This document shows, piece after piece, positions 46,751-56,284 of a stretch of DNA of 64,000 nucleotides. The stretch spans positions 1,612,001-1,676,000 of the forward strand of contig CP007053.1 in assembly GCA_000242935.3 (NCBI GenBank). The letters are read 5' to 3'. The translations under genes were made by a program, and so were the position numbers. How positions within the stretch are numbered: position 1 is the stretch's first letter; each line of letters begins with the position of its first letter. Source of the stretch: Opitutaceae bacterium TAV5. GTDB taxonomy: Bacteria; Verrucomicrobiota; Verrucomicrobiia; Opitutales; Opitutaceae. Under the pieces are notes generated by a model. It worked only from the letters and a program-made list of their open reading frames with translations. It did no database searches and was not told where the DNA came from.

Positions 46751-46758
46751 TTTAAAAC

Positions 46759-48198
46759 ATGCCTCCCTCCACCACCGTTCCGGTCGCCACTCCGGCAACC
46801 TCTGCCTCCTCCGCTCCCGCCTCCTCCGGCAAACTCCGCCTCCGCGATCTCGCCGCATTCGGCGCGGGCGGCGTGCCCTACAGCCTCGGGATCGAATCGC
46901 TCAAAAACCTCGCCAACCCGATCTTCAACATCGTGCTCGGCGTCAACCCCGCCGTCATCGGCACCATGCACATGATCGCGCGCCTCTGGGATGCGTTCAC
47001 CGATCCGGTCATGGGCTCGATCTCCGACAACAGCCGCTCGCGCTGGGGACGGCGCCGCCCCTTCATCGCCGTCGGCGCGCTGCTCTCCGCGCTCGTTTTT
47101 CCGCTCATCTGGTTCGTCCCTGCGCACTCCGGCACCACCGCCGCCGCTGTCTGGTTTCTTGTCACCTCGCTCCTCTTTTACACCTGTTTCACTCTCTTCA
47201 GCGTTCCCTTTTTCAGCCTCAGCCTGGAGCTTTCGCCCGACTACCACGAACGCACCCGCGTCACCGCCGCGCGCTCGCTCTTCGCCACGCTCACCTCGCT
47301 CATCATCGCATGGGCCTTCAAACTCGCGCAACTCGACCTTTTTCCCGACACCCTCACCGGCATGCGCTGGGTCGGCATCGGCATGGGCGCGCTCTTTCTC
47401 ATCGGAGGACTCCCGCCCGCCCTCTTTCTGCGCGAACGTTACCAGAAAATCGCGCAAAGCCGGCCCAAAGTCCCGCTGTTCCAATCGGCCCGCGTCACCT
47501 TTTCGAGCATCCCCTTCCGCATCATCCTCGCCGTCTCCGTGTGCATGGTCATCGGCATCAACACGTTCAATGCCTTGGGTATCTACGTGAACACCTATTA
47601 CGTCTTCGGCGGCGACACCAAACAGGCCGCAATGTTCCTCGGCCTCACCGTGTCCGTCAGCCTGCCCGTCGCCTGGATTTCGATCCCCGCGATCACCTGG
47701 CTCTCGGGACGTATCGGAAAAACCGGCACCATCCGGATCTGCCTCTGCCTCGGCATCATTGCAGGCATCCTGAAATGGTTCCTTTTCAATCCCGCACATC
47801 CTTACTGGCAGCTCGCGCTGCCGCTTTTTCTCGTGCCCGGCTCATCCGGATTCTGGATACTGCTGCACTCGATGAAAGCCGACATCTGCGACGAGGACGA
47901 GCTGCGCACCGGCAATCGCCGCGAGGGCATGTTCGGAGCGGTCTCCGGCTGGGTGCACAAACTCGCCGCCTCGCTGACCTTCACCCTTTCCGGGGTGGTG
48001 CTCGTGCTGACCGGTTTCGAGCAACAGCTCGGCGGCGCGCAGGCCCCCGAGACGATCCTGCGGCTGCGCGTGTATTTCTCGCTCGCCCCCTGCTTCTTTT
48101 TCGGCGCGTGTCTCGTGCTGTTCATGTTCTACCGACTCGGCCCGCGCGAAGTCGCCGCAATCCGCCAGGAACTGGAAACCCGCCGCCCGGCAGTCTGA
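46759..48198 (+). CDS. GPH-family sugar:cation symporter (MelB-like)
   Basis: 479 residues with about 12 helices. The conserved GPH motif DPVMGSISDNSRSRWGRRRPFI follows helix 2, and KLRLRDLAAFGAGGVPYSLGIESL begins the family core after a low-complexity N-terminus. The central loop has LRERYQKIAQSRPKVPLFQ. It imports a mono- or oligosaccharide or glycoside with Na+ or H+. It is the last gene of module 1 and is the probable uptake route for the sugar released outside. Confidence 0.92.
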   Translation: MPPSTTVPVATPATSASSAPASSGKLRLRDLAAFGAGGVPYSLGIESLKNLANPIFNIVLGVNPAVIGTMHMIARLWDAFTDPVMGSISDNSRSRWGRRRPFIAVGALLSALVFPLIWFVPAHSGTTAAAVWFLVTSLLFYTCFTLFSVPFFSLSLELSPDYHERTRVTAARSLFATLTSLIIAWAFKLAQLDLFPDTLTGMRWVGIGMGALFLIGGLPPALFLRERYQKIAQSRPKVPLFQSARVTFSSIPFRIILAVSVCMVIGINTFNALGIYVNTYYVFGGDTKQAAMFLGLTVSVSLPVAWISIPAITWLSGRIGKTGTIRICLCLGIIAGILKWFLFNPAHPYWQLALPLFLVPGSSGFWILLHSMKADICDEDELRTGNRREGMFGAVSGWVHKLAASLTFTLSGVVLVLTGFEQQLGGAQAPETILRLRVYFSLAPCFFFGACLVLFMFYRLGPREVAAIRQELETRRPAV

Positions 48199-48216
48199 GG
48201 GTCGCAGGGAGGCTCG

Positions 48217-51200
48217 CTATTTTCTGGCGAGTTCGTAGGCGAGCTGCGTGCCTTGCACGGTGACGGTTTCGGCGCGGAGCGTCCACGCGCTGCCGTCGGC
48301 GTTGCGTGTGAGCGACACTTCGCGCAGCCGCGCTCCGGCGGGCGACACGGCCCAGGCTTTCCACGGTCCGCCACCCGCGAGCCGGAGCGTGATGTCAGCC
48401 GAACCGCGTTGCACGAGATACGGAGACGTGCCGATTTTTTCGAGCAGCCGCCGGTCCTGCCCGCCAAAGTGCATGCCCGTCCGCAACGCATCCGTGAGAT
48501 GCACGACGAGCAAGCGGTCGCTCTCCGCCACCGGCCGGCCGTCCACCGCGACCACCGCAATCGAACCAAACGTTTCTCCGTTGCGCACCGAAACCCGTCC
48601 GCCTTCGAGTTGCGCCCCGGCAGGGAGCACGAAGAGTTCGCTGCGTTCCGTGATCACCCGGAGTGTGCCGGCCTCGGTCTGCAACTCGATCTGGCCGGTG
48701 TCGCTCCGGTAACGTTTTCCGTCATCCGAAATCGAATCCCCGGGCAGCACGCCGTCGCGCCGGAGCCGGTCGGCGAGTTCGGATGTGGCCGGATACACGC
48801 GGTTCGCACCGGATGCGGCCGCACCGGCCTGCGGATCGACGACGACGGCGGCAGGCCGGTTTTCCCGGAAGATCGTATCCGGCGAGGCAGGGCGCGATCC
48901 GATGCGAGTCACCAGCCCAAGCCGGGAGAACTCGTTCGGGAACCGGCGCTCGCGCTGGCTGAAGGCGGCGCCGTCCTGCACGGCGAAGGTGATCCCGCCG
49001 CGCGCCGGAGCGATGTCACCGCGCCGGAAGAGCGCGGCTCCCACGCGGTCACCGATCAGGCCGACGGGGTCGCTGGCCAGGGAAAAGATGCTGCTGACCT
49101 GTCCGGGGTCGTTCACGCCGCCGCGACTGCTGGCGTAGTCGAAATTGTAGAGCGCATCCCAGTCCTGGAGGCCGGCGTAGGCAGGCATGAGGACCGCACC
49201 TTCGGCCCGGTAACGGTTGGGACGGACAAAATTGAACTCGGTCACCGCAAAGGGTTTTCCCACAAGGCGGGTGGGCATGACCTCGCGCGGGACAGGCGCG
49301 GCGCGGCGAATCGCGCCGGCCTGATCGAACTGGAACGGCAGGTTAAACGTCCGCACGGGGAAGGTGGGATGATCCCAATACATGTGGTTGTCCACGTAGT
49401 CGTAGTGAGTTCTCACATATGCCAGTTCCTGGCTGTTGCGGTAGTTGGTTCCGGACAGGAGTGCGCGCACGCCGAGCCGGTTGCGCAGAAAGTCCGCCAT
49501 GCGCGCATCGTGCCGGATGTGGGCCTCGTAAACGAAACGGTTGAAGGCGGTCGCCTCGGTCTCGCCGGCGGCGGCCGGGAGGAGGTGGCTTTCGGGCTGG
49601 CCGCGCCACCGGACGAAGGCTTCCCGGTAGAGGCGGTTGATGACCGGATCGTTGTCGATGCGTTCGGACGGGGAATCTTCGTTGACGGGACAGATGCCGA
49701 TGAGCGCGGGATCTTCGGCCCAGGTCAGACCGGTGTAAGGGTTGCGGTGCGTGAGGAGGTTGGCGGCGAACTTCGACCAGGTTTCGAAGGCGAGTTCGGA
49801 GACAGGCATCACCGCCTTGAAACGCCAGTGCATCTGGCCACTGGCGACATCGGGATCGGTCGCCGTGTCGAAGCCGAAGGCGGCGAACTCCGCCGGGCTG
49901 AAGGCGCGGGAGGTGTAAAGGTCGATGTTGATGTAGAGGCCGCGTTTCTTCATCGCGGCGAAGAGATAATCGAGCCGGTCGAGTTTTTGCGGATCGAGTT
50001 CGTGGGAGAGTCCGCCCTTGAGCTGGAGCTCGCGGTCGTAGTGGTGAATCCTTATGCTGTTGTAGCCGGACCGGGCGAGCCGTTCGGCCAGGCGGTCGGC
50101 CTCGTCTTTTTCGAGGTAGTTGGCCGAGAAGCAGAGGTTGACGCCCCAGAATCGTACGCGGTCGGCGGGCGTTTTTTCGAACGCGAAGTGACCGGCGGGA
50201 GTGACGACGAGAGCGCCGTGTTTTCCGGCGGGAGCATCGAGGTACGACGAGAAATCGAAGACGCTGCCGGCCTCGATGTCATGCCGGTGGTCGAATGCCA
50301 CCCATTCGGGACCGGCTTGCACCGTCCAGGGAGTTTGCGGGGTGAAGGGCACGATGTCGTCGGGCGACAGGGAGAGCGCGGCCACCATCCAGATGGCTTC
50401 GCCGGTGTTTTCGAAGCGGATCTCCGAGAGAGGTTTGCCAGGCGGAAGCGGCACGCGGGACACATAGAGTCCGATGGTGCCGCGCGGGTTTTCGCCGGTC
50501 CAGCCGACGGCCGCATCAGGAAGCGGGGCAGGCGACCGCCAGTTGCCGATGTCGCGCCCGCTGACGATCTCCCGGCGCGTTTCGGAGCCGTCGATCTGGC
50601 GCAGGACGACCGTGCCGACGGACCGGCCCGAGGGCGGAAGCCAGCCAGCGGCGTGGAGCAGGTAGAGGTTGCGCGGAGGGCTCGAGAACACCCCGGACAC
50701 AGGGAGGGTCGCGTTTTTGGGAAGAAAGGTCTGGTCGGACTTGCCCAGGACGAGAGCGGCCCGGCCGGGGGTCGGCGCGCCGGGGGAGTCGTCAAGGATC
50801 TCGAAGTTTACACCCGCCGCGGCGAGGGGTCCGGCGGGGAGGGAGCGGATGTCGTTGTCGGCTCCCTGGTCTGTCCAGCCGCCCTTGCCGTCGCCGGCGA
50901 CCTCGTCACGGAAGCCGAAGTTGGCGGCGGAGCGGAGTGAAAGGGGGGTGCTGGAGTGAGGCGTGTGCCGAACGGTGACTTCGAGGGCCGAGCGGGTGAG
51001 AACCTCATCCGTAACCGGAAAATTGATACGCACGGCGTAAGCGTCCCGTTTCCACTGGCGCTGATCCTGCATGAGGAGGCTGAACGTGCCGGTGATCGTG
51101 ATCGTGCCGGTGGCGGCGGGCAGGATGAGCGTGCGCGGGATGCGCTGCCTGTCCCCGAAAATATGCGACTGCCCAAACGCGACGGGCAGCGGATGCGCAA

Positions 51201-51660
51201 CGCCGTCGATGAGGACGGACTTGCCCGCACCGATGGAGAGCGGAATCCCGAACTGGAGAAACACCTCGCTGGTGGGCAGGCCGGATTTGGCCTCGCAAGC
51301 GACCTCGTAGGCGGCGCTGAAGGCGCGGGCGTCGATACGGCCCAGCCTTTGCGTCAGGGTGAGCGGGACGGGGGCGTCCTTGACGGCAAGCGTGCCGCGA
51401 ACCTGCCAAGTACCGGCGGCTCGTTTCGGGAAACCGGGAGCGACCCGGAGCTGGCTCTGGTCGATGCGGTTGACCCAGCCCCGGTCAAAGTGCCCGGCGA
51501 CGGCCTCCACGCCGTCAAACAGGAACACGCCGTTGGGCCTGAGATTGAGGCCGGCGACCGGGAAGGCGGGGGCGGACGGGCCCTGGGCATGGACGGGAAC
51601 GGCAGGCGAAAACGCGAGACCGAGTGCGATGGCGAGTGGGAGCAGGCGGGGGGATGTCAT
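48217..51660 (-). CDS. Large secreted glycoside hydrolase of clan GH-A (GH5-like)
   Basis: 1147 residues from the ATG at 51660 (signal LLPLAIALGLAFSPAVPVHA). About 500 residues of beta-rich sequence precede a TIM-barrel (FWGVNLCFSANYLEKDEADRLAERLARSGYNSIRIHHYDREL). The probable acid/base is Glu in ICPVNEDSP and the nucleophile Glu in FAVTEFNFVRP, as in clan GH-A. A C-terminal beta domain of about 250 residues follows. It has no close textbook relative I can name. It is the last gene of the module-2 transcript. It probably attacks a polysaccharide backbone or side chain. Confidence 0.8.
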   Translation of the reverse strand: MTSPRLLPLAIALGLAFSPAVPVHAQGPSAPAFPVAGLNLRPNGVFLFDGVEAVAGHFDRGWVNRIDQSQLRVAPGFPKRAAGTWQVRGTLAVKDAPVPLTLTQRLGRIDARAFSAAYEVACEAKSGLPTSEVFLQFGIPLSIGAGKSVLIDGVAHPLPVAFGQSHIFGDRQRIPRTLILPAATGTITITGTFSLLMQDQRQWKRDAYAVRINFPVTDEVLTRSALEVTVRHTPHSSTPLSLRSAANFGFRDEVAGDGKGGWTDQGADNDIRSLPAGPLAAAGVNFEILDDSPGAPTPGRAALVLGKSDQTFLPKNATLPVSGVFSSPPRNLYLLHAAGWLPPSGRSVGTVVLRQIDGSETRREIVSGRDIGNWRSPAPLPDAAVGWTGENPRGTIGLYVSRVPLPPGKPLSEIRFENTGEAIWMVAALSLSPDDIVPFTPQTPWTVQAGPEWVAFDHRHDIEAGSVFDFSSYLDAPAGKHGALVVTPAGHFAFEKTPADRVRFWGVNLCFSANYLEKDEADRLAERLARSGYNSIRIHHYDRELQLKGGLSHELDPQKLDRLDYLFAAMKKRGLYINIDLYTSRAFSPAEFAAFGFDTATDPDVASGQMHWRFKAVMPVSELAFETWSKFAANLLTHRNPYTGLTWAEDPALIGICPVNEDSPSERIDNDPVINRLYREAFVRWRGQPESHLLPAAAGETEATAFNRFVYEAHIRHDARMADFLRNRLGVRALLSGTNYRNSQELAYVRTHYDYVDNHMYWDHPTFPVRTFNLPFQFDQAGAIRRAAPVPREVMPTRLVGKPFAVTEFNFVRPNRYRAEGAVLMPAYAGLQDWDALYNFDYASSRGGVNDPGQVSSIFSLASDPVGLIGDRVGAALFRRGDIAPARGGITFAVQDGAAFSQRERRFPNEFSRLGLVTRIGSRPASPDTIFRENRPAAVVVDPQAGAAASGANRVYPATSELADRLRRDGVLPGDSISDDGKRYRSDTGQIELQTEAGTLRVITERSELFVLPAGAQLEGGRVSVRNGETFGSIAVVAVDGRPVAESDRLLVVHLTDALRTGMHFGGQDRRLLEKIGTSPYLVQRGSADITLRLAGGGPWKAWAVSPAGARLREVSLTRNADGSAWTLRAETVTVQGTQLAYELARK

Positions 51661-51829
51661 TTTCAGAATCGGACAGGGGGGCTCAGGCGAAGAAACGGTG
51701 CGTGGCGGGCTCAGTATTTTATGTCGGGAACCATCGGTGCAAAGAGGCGCAGCGGGGAGCCTGCCGATGGTTTTCATGGGGAATGCGCGTGGGGGCAACG
51801 TGGGCGGAGATGGAGGCTGAAGCCGGTGG

Positions 51830-52591
51830 TCAGTAGTTGATCACTACGTTGCGTTGCTTGACCTTGTCTTTTTCGAACGGGCGGACGGAGCCGTCGACCA
51901 TGACGGCGTTGAGTTTTCCGTTATGACGGAACCGGAAATAATCGAACGAGCCGGCGTTCGGCTCAAAGTCCTCGCTCGGAGGCAGGTAATCATCGGCGGT
52001 CGCCGCGGTGGCGCTCCGGTAGGCGGTTTTGTTCAACTCCGTGAGACGGTTGGCGGCGCAGGCCTTCCAGTTCGAGGCATCCGCCGGGCGCTGCATACCC
52101 TCGGCAAACATGATGATTTCCGTAGGGCGCATGATCTGGTCCGGCGTGACCGCGCGGTCGGGGTCCCACTCGGTAGACTCCGGACCGAGCACGAGAACAA
52201 GCGGGTTGGCCGAGTAGGAACGGTTGACGGAGCCGTCGAGTTTCAGCCCGCGCGAAGGGCACTCGTCGATCTGGCAGCCCGCCTGTTTCGCAAACGTGGT
52301 TTGGGCGAGCGGGTTCAACCAGGGAGAAAGCTCAAGAGTCCACATCGGAGAATCGCCGGACGGGAATTTTCGGTTGTCGGCGATGTAGAGATGCGTGGCG
52401 ACGCCGAGCTGGCGCAGGTTGGAGCGACATTGGGCATTGCGAGCGGATTCGCGGACTTTTCCGACGGTGGGGAGCATGATCGCCGCCAGGATGCCGATGA
52501 TGGCAATCACGGTCAGCAGTTCGATCAGCGTAAAAGCACGCCGATGGTGAGCGGGGCGGCGGCGGAGCGTCTGGAGGAGTATCGTTTTCAT
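51830..52591 (-). CDS. Prepilin-type protein (pseudopilin-like), module 2
   Basis: 253 residues. The signal [32 protein letters not shown] is a type IV prepilin signal almost identical in layout to the module-1 protein. The globular part differs but shares [23 protein letters not shown] and the C-terminal [19 protein letters not shown]. Its start overlaps the upstream hydrolase stop by four bases (ATGA), so translation is coupled to a glycosidase. Confidence 0.9.
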   Translation of the reverse strand: MKTILLQTLRRRPAHHRRAFTLIELLTVIAIIGILAAIMLPTVGKVRESARNAQCRSNLRQLGVATHLYIADNRKFPSGDSPMWTLELSPWLNPLAQTTFAKQAGCQIDECPSRGLKLDGSVNRSYSANPLVLVLGPESTEWDPDRAVTPDQIMRPTEIIMFAEGMQRPADASNWKACAANRLTELNKTAYRSATAATADDYLPPSEDFEPNAGSFDYFRFRHNGKLNAVMVDGSVRPFEKDKVKQRNVVINY

Positions 52592-54027
52592 GGGATGGTG
52601 GGAGAATGGGGGGAGGTCGGGGAAGGCTGATGCCAGCGTTCGGCGGAGACGTTTGCTTCGCGGGCCATGGTGACGAAGTCCTCGTAGGGCTCGTCCTGGA
52701 TGGTAACGAGTCCGTAGTTGGAGTTCTCGCCATCGAACCGGCCTTCGGACGGCTGGTCGGCGTGCTCGAACCAGTGATAGCCGACGACCAACGGACTGGC
52801 CATGGCCTTCCGGACGTAATTGGAAAATGCCTCCGCGCGCTCGCGCTGGTTTTTTTTGATGGGGCCGACACCCTTGGTGTTGGGCAGGCCCGAGTCGGCG
52901 GCGCGGAACCCGAATTCTCCGATGATGAGGGGGCGGCCAAACACGGCGTAACGGGCGATCGCGGAGGCGGGATCGTCGTGATAGCGGTTGAAGGAAATGA
53001 CATCCAGCCAGCGGGCGGCGGCATCGACCACGGGCTGGCCGGGGACGTAAGCGAAGCGGCTGCCGAAAACCATGTGTCGGGGAGCGGCGGCGCGGACGGC
53101 CTCGACCGTGATCCTGAAATAGCGTTCCGCGACCTGGCCGAGGAATTCGTCGCAGTCGGCCAGGAAGCGCGCCCGGTCAGGATCGGCGTCGTTGAGCTGG
53201 CGTTCGACCTCTTCGTTTTGCTGGGAAAGGGCCTTGCGGGGGAAGGGACTCTTGATGTCGCCGGGAGCGGCGGCGGCAAGCGTGGCCCATGATTCGTATC
53301 CGGTTTTCCAGACGCGATTGAGAGTGGCGATGTCGGGGTAGCGTTTCTGCAGGACGGCAAGCGCCGCCTGGCGGCCGTCGGAGGAAAGCGGAGAGTTCAG
53401 GAAACTGACGAGGAGCTCGTCGAGGTTGCGCCAGTCGGGGCCCCAGCGCAGTTCGTTGTCGGTGAACCAGCCCAGCACCCACGGGGCGTTCGCGTGGGGC
53501 GCGCACGCCTCTCGCGCGAGCCGCCGGGCGGTGGTTTCAAATTCAGGATCAAAGACGTCAGGAAAAACACCGTGCAACCAGGCATGGCTCTGGCCGGAAT
53601 TCTGCCGGCTCCGCTCCTTCACAAAGATGGAACCGAGGTTGAGAATCGGCGTCCGGGCGAGATGGCGGCCGTCTATTTCGGGTTCGGAGAGACGGAGGTC
53701 GGACCACGCGCCCACCGAGTTGAAGTCCCAGTCCAGCAAGCGCCGGGCCACTGCGGATCGCCAGGCTTCCGGCGTGCCGTATTTCCGGGCACAGGCTTCG
53801 GCGTAGGGTGAGCGGTTGGTGTTCCGGATGATGTCGGGGTGATAGTTGGCATTACAGACGCCTTTGGAAATGAAGCGTTCTCCGTCGGGTGCGATCAGCC
53901 ACCAGCGCCCGTCCTCCGCTTTCGTCACGCCAAAAAATCCGCTCCCCGCCGCTTGCAGGCAAGTCGGGCCGACGAGAGTCAAAACGCCGGTGGCAAGAAC
54001 GGAGAGCAGGAGCGGTGAACGGATCAT
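52588..54027 (-). CDS. Secreted glycoside hydrolase, clan GH-A (GH50/agarase-like)
   Basis: 479 residues with signal [52 protein letters not shown] is the typical beginning of agarase-like/GH50-type barrels. The acid/base Glu is in [11 protein letters not shown] and the nucleophile Glu in [11 protein letters not shown], followed by [13 protein letters not shown]. The exact family and substrate are uncertain (beta-agarase, beta-galactosidase or another). It is coupled to the pilin gene by a four-base overlap. Confidence 0.78.
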   Translation of the reverse strand: MIRSPLLLSVLATGVLTLVGPTCLQAAGSGFFGVTKAEDGRWWLIAPDGERFISKGVCNANYHPDIIRNTNRSPYAEACARKYGTPEAWRSAVARRLLDWDFNSVGAWSDLRLSEPEIDGRHLARTPILNLGSIFVKERSRQNSGQSHAWLHGVFPDVFDPEFETTARRLAREACAPHANAPWVLGWFTDNELRWGPDWRNLDELLVSFLNSPLSSDGRQAALAVLQKRYPDIATLNRVWKTGYESWATLAAAAPGDIKSPFPRKALSQQNEEVERQLNDADPDRARFLADCDEFLGQVAERYFRITVEAVRAAAPRHMVFGSRFAYVPGQPVVDAAARWLDVISFNRYHDDPASAIARYAVFGRPLIIGEFGFRAADSGLPNTKGVGPIKKNQRERAEAFSNYVRKAMASPLVVGYHWFEHADQPSEGRFDGENSNYGLVTIQDEPYEDFVTMAREANVSAERWHQPSPTSPHSPTIP

Positions 54028-54083
54028 TTCGGCGAGGGTTTGAGGATGCCTTGGGAAGAAAGGGGGGACGTATCAGAATCAGT

Positions 54084-55010
54084 TCACCGGGCTGTCGGGC
54101 GGCGGCGAAGAACGGCCGCTCCGAAAACCAGTGCGAGCGTGGCGACGCCGAGCATGGCGGCCGTCGTGGAAGACTCGGGGATGGCCGGAGTGAAAGTGAT
54201 GGTGGCTTGCTTGAGCGTGAGGCTGTCAAATGTGAACTGGCTGGCGGTGGTGATGACAAAGGTGTCGAGGCCGGTATTGGCATAATCGCTGGCTATCTCC
54301 GTCCATGTGTAGCTGTATCCGGTGAGGGCACCGCCGGTGAGACTCATTGTGATGCTGACGGTGTCGGCAGAGGCCCGTGTGATGGTATAGGTGGCGATAT
54401 AGTCCACGTTGTTGGCGAAGTCGTTGGAGGCGGACTGGACGCCGCCACGCGGGATCGGGTTGCCGCCGGTGTCGGTCGTCCCCTGGTGTGAACTCCCGTT
54501 GACAATGGTGCCGTCGTTGGTATTGCGCAGGAGAAGGGCGAGGGGATCACGGGAGTTGAGCCTCGTATCTGCGTAGGTGGTGTAGCCGCGGTAGGCGGTG
54601 AATTTGCTATTCCATGACCCCAGGCCGTCCGCATCCACCCGTTGGCTGCCGGAATTGAAGAATGAAAGGCGAAGCTCGCCGATTTCGGTAACGTAGCCGG
54701 AAAATTTCAGCGAGACGCTCAGCGAGTCGCCGTTGTTGGCCAGGCTCACGGGCGTGTCGGAAAAATAGGTCACCACACTTTGGATACCGGATGTTGCCGA
54801 GGTGGTAAATTTCAGGGAACCGTCGGCGCTGTCATCGAGGTTCGTCGATGCCGCCGAGAAATACCATGCGGATTTCTGGTTGGCGAGATCCTGCGTGAGG
54901 TGGGAATTGGCGGCGAACGAGTCACTGACCAGCGTGGCCGCCTGAAGCGAGGCGGCGGCGAGCGCGGGGAGACCGAGTGCGGTCAGGAGCAGATGAGTGG
55001 TGTGTTTCAT
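54084..55010 (-). CDS. PEP-CTERM protein with jelly-roll-like body, module 2
   Basis: 308 residues from the ATG at 55010 (HLLLTALGLPALAAASLQAA signal); the open frame upstream is not credible coding. The beta-rich body (DSFAANSHLTQDLANQKSAWYFSAASTNLDDSADGSLKFTTSA..) and the C-terminus IPESSTTAAMLGVATLALVFGAAVLRRRPTAR (PEP-CTERM variant with IPES) indicate an anchored surface protein. It is first in the module-2 transcript and divergent from its LacI gene. Confidence 0.8.
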   Translation of the reverse strand: MKHTTHLLLTALGLPALAAASLQAATLVSDSFAANSHLTQDLANQKSAWYFSAASTNLDDSADGSLKFTTSATSGIQSVVTYFSDTPVSLANNGDSLSVSLKFSGYVTEIGELRLSFFNSGSQRVDADGLGSWNSKFTAYRGYTTYADTRLNSRDPLALLLRNTNDGTIVNGSSHQGTTDTGGNPIPRGGVQSASNDFANNVDYIATYTITRASADTVSITMSLTGGALTGYSYTWTEIASDYANTGLDTFVITTASQFTFDSLTLKQATITFTPAIPESSTTAAMLGVATLALVFGAAVLRRRPTAR

Positions 55011-55152
55011 GGCGGGATGACCTAGTGATGATGGGATGCGGGGGGATGATGGCTTGGGGTGCCGCCGGAGTGCTCCCGGCAGACTTCCAAGGATTTTGTC
55101 GCGAACGGGACATGTCTTGACGGGATTTCCAGATCGTATCAAGAGAGCCGTA

Positions 55153-55168
55153 ATTTAAATCGTTAAAT
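55153..55168. promoter_or_regulatory. Palindrome between module 2 and its LacI gene
   Basis: ATTTAA-ATCG-TTAAAT is a perfect AT-rich palindrome in the 208-base divergent spacer, 51 bases before the LacI start. It is placed and shaped like an operator of a LacI-family repressor acting on both directions. Confidence 0.6.
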
Positions 55169-55218
55169 AAACTCGGCCGTCAGTCACTCACTGCCCCTTT
55201 TTCGCCCATTTTCTGTTC

Positions 55219-56250
55219 ATGATTACGCTCAAGCACATCGCCGCCGAGGCCGGCGCCACGATCGCAACCGTGTCGATGGCGCTGCGCGGTTCGCCCCTGA
55301 TCTCCGTCGCGCGCCGGGTTGAAATAAACGAGATCGCGCGGCGGTTGGGATACCAGCGCAACGCCCACGTATCCACGTTGATGAAACACATCCGCCAAGG
55401 CGGCGGACGCATGCCGCGCAAGGCCGCCATCGCATTTCTCATGGCGCACCCGTCGCGAAACGCCCGAAAGGAATTCGTTTTTGTCGACCGGCGTTTCCGC
55501 GGCATGGAGGTGCGACTGGCCGAGCGTGGTTACCGTCCCGATTTTTTCTGGTACAATGACCCGGACATGCCACCGGAACGGTTGGAAAAAATCTGGAGCG
55601 CGCGCGGGATTCGCGGCGCCGTGCTGGCCCTGTTTCGTGAATTCGAACCGGCCATCGAACTGGATTGGGAAAAATTCGCCGTGGCCACCCAAAGCGATTT
55701 TTCGCTCGGTCCGCCCATTCACCGGGTAATGGAGGACTATTTCACCAACACGGTCACGGCGATGAGGCATCTGCGGCAAAGCGGATGCCGCCGGATCGGC
55801 CTCGCCTACTCATGCGTGAATGCGCGCAGCGCCCGCTTCCACATCGCGGCGGCGTATCACGAATCCATCGCCCAGGTGCAGGGATCGTTCGACAACATAC
55901 CTAGTATTCACATACCGGATACTCCCGAGGGTTGGACAGAGCAGGCGTTCATGGCGTGGTTTCGCCGCGAGAAACCCGACGCCGTCCTGACCTTCAACTG
56001 GTATGTCCGGGACTGGCTGCTGGCGGCGGGGAAGCGTATCCCCGAGGATGTGTCCATCGCCGTGCTCAATCGTTGTCCGAGTTCGCCCGAATTTTCCGGC
56101 ATCGACCCGCAACCCGAGCTGCTCGGCGAAACCTCCGTCGACCTCGTCATCGAACAGCTCGAAAACAACGAGTGCGGTCTGCCGAAAAACCCGAAGGTGC
56201 TCACCATCCCCGGCCGCTGGGTGCAGGGCACGACCACGCGCGAACCATAG
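55219..56250 (+). CDS. LacI family transcriptional regulator (module 2)
   Basis: 343 residues, identical in length to the module-1 regulator. The head is ITLKHIAAEAGATIATVSMALRGSPLISVARRVEINEIARRLGYQRN. The effector domain ends TSVDLVIEQLENNECGLPKNPKVLTIPGRWVQGTTTREP. It is divergent from the four-gene module-2 transcript, with a perfect palindrome between. The moderate similarity to the 41092 protein outside the head suggests related but different ligands. Confidence 0.92.
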   Translation: MITLKHIAAEAGATIATVSMALRGSPLISVARRVEINEIARRLGYQRNAHVSTLMKHIRQGGGRMPRKAAIAFLMAHPSRNARKEFVFVDRRFRGMEVRLAERGYRPDFFWYNDPDMPPERLEKIWSARGIRGAVLALFREFEPAIELDWEKFAVATQSDFSLGPPIHRVMEDYFTNTVTAMRHLRQSGCRRIGLAYSCVNARSARFHIAAAYHESIAQVQGSFDNIPSIHIPDTPEGWTEQAFMAWFRREKPDAVLTFNWYVRDWLLAAGKRIPEDVSIAVLNRCPSSPEFSGIDPQPELLGETSVDLVIEQLENNECGLPKNPKVLTIPGRWVQGTTTREP

Positions 56251-56284
56251 CATTCCCTGCTCTCTCTCCTTCGCCGGGCGGCTC

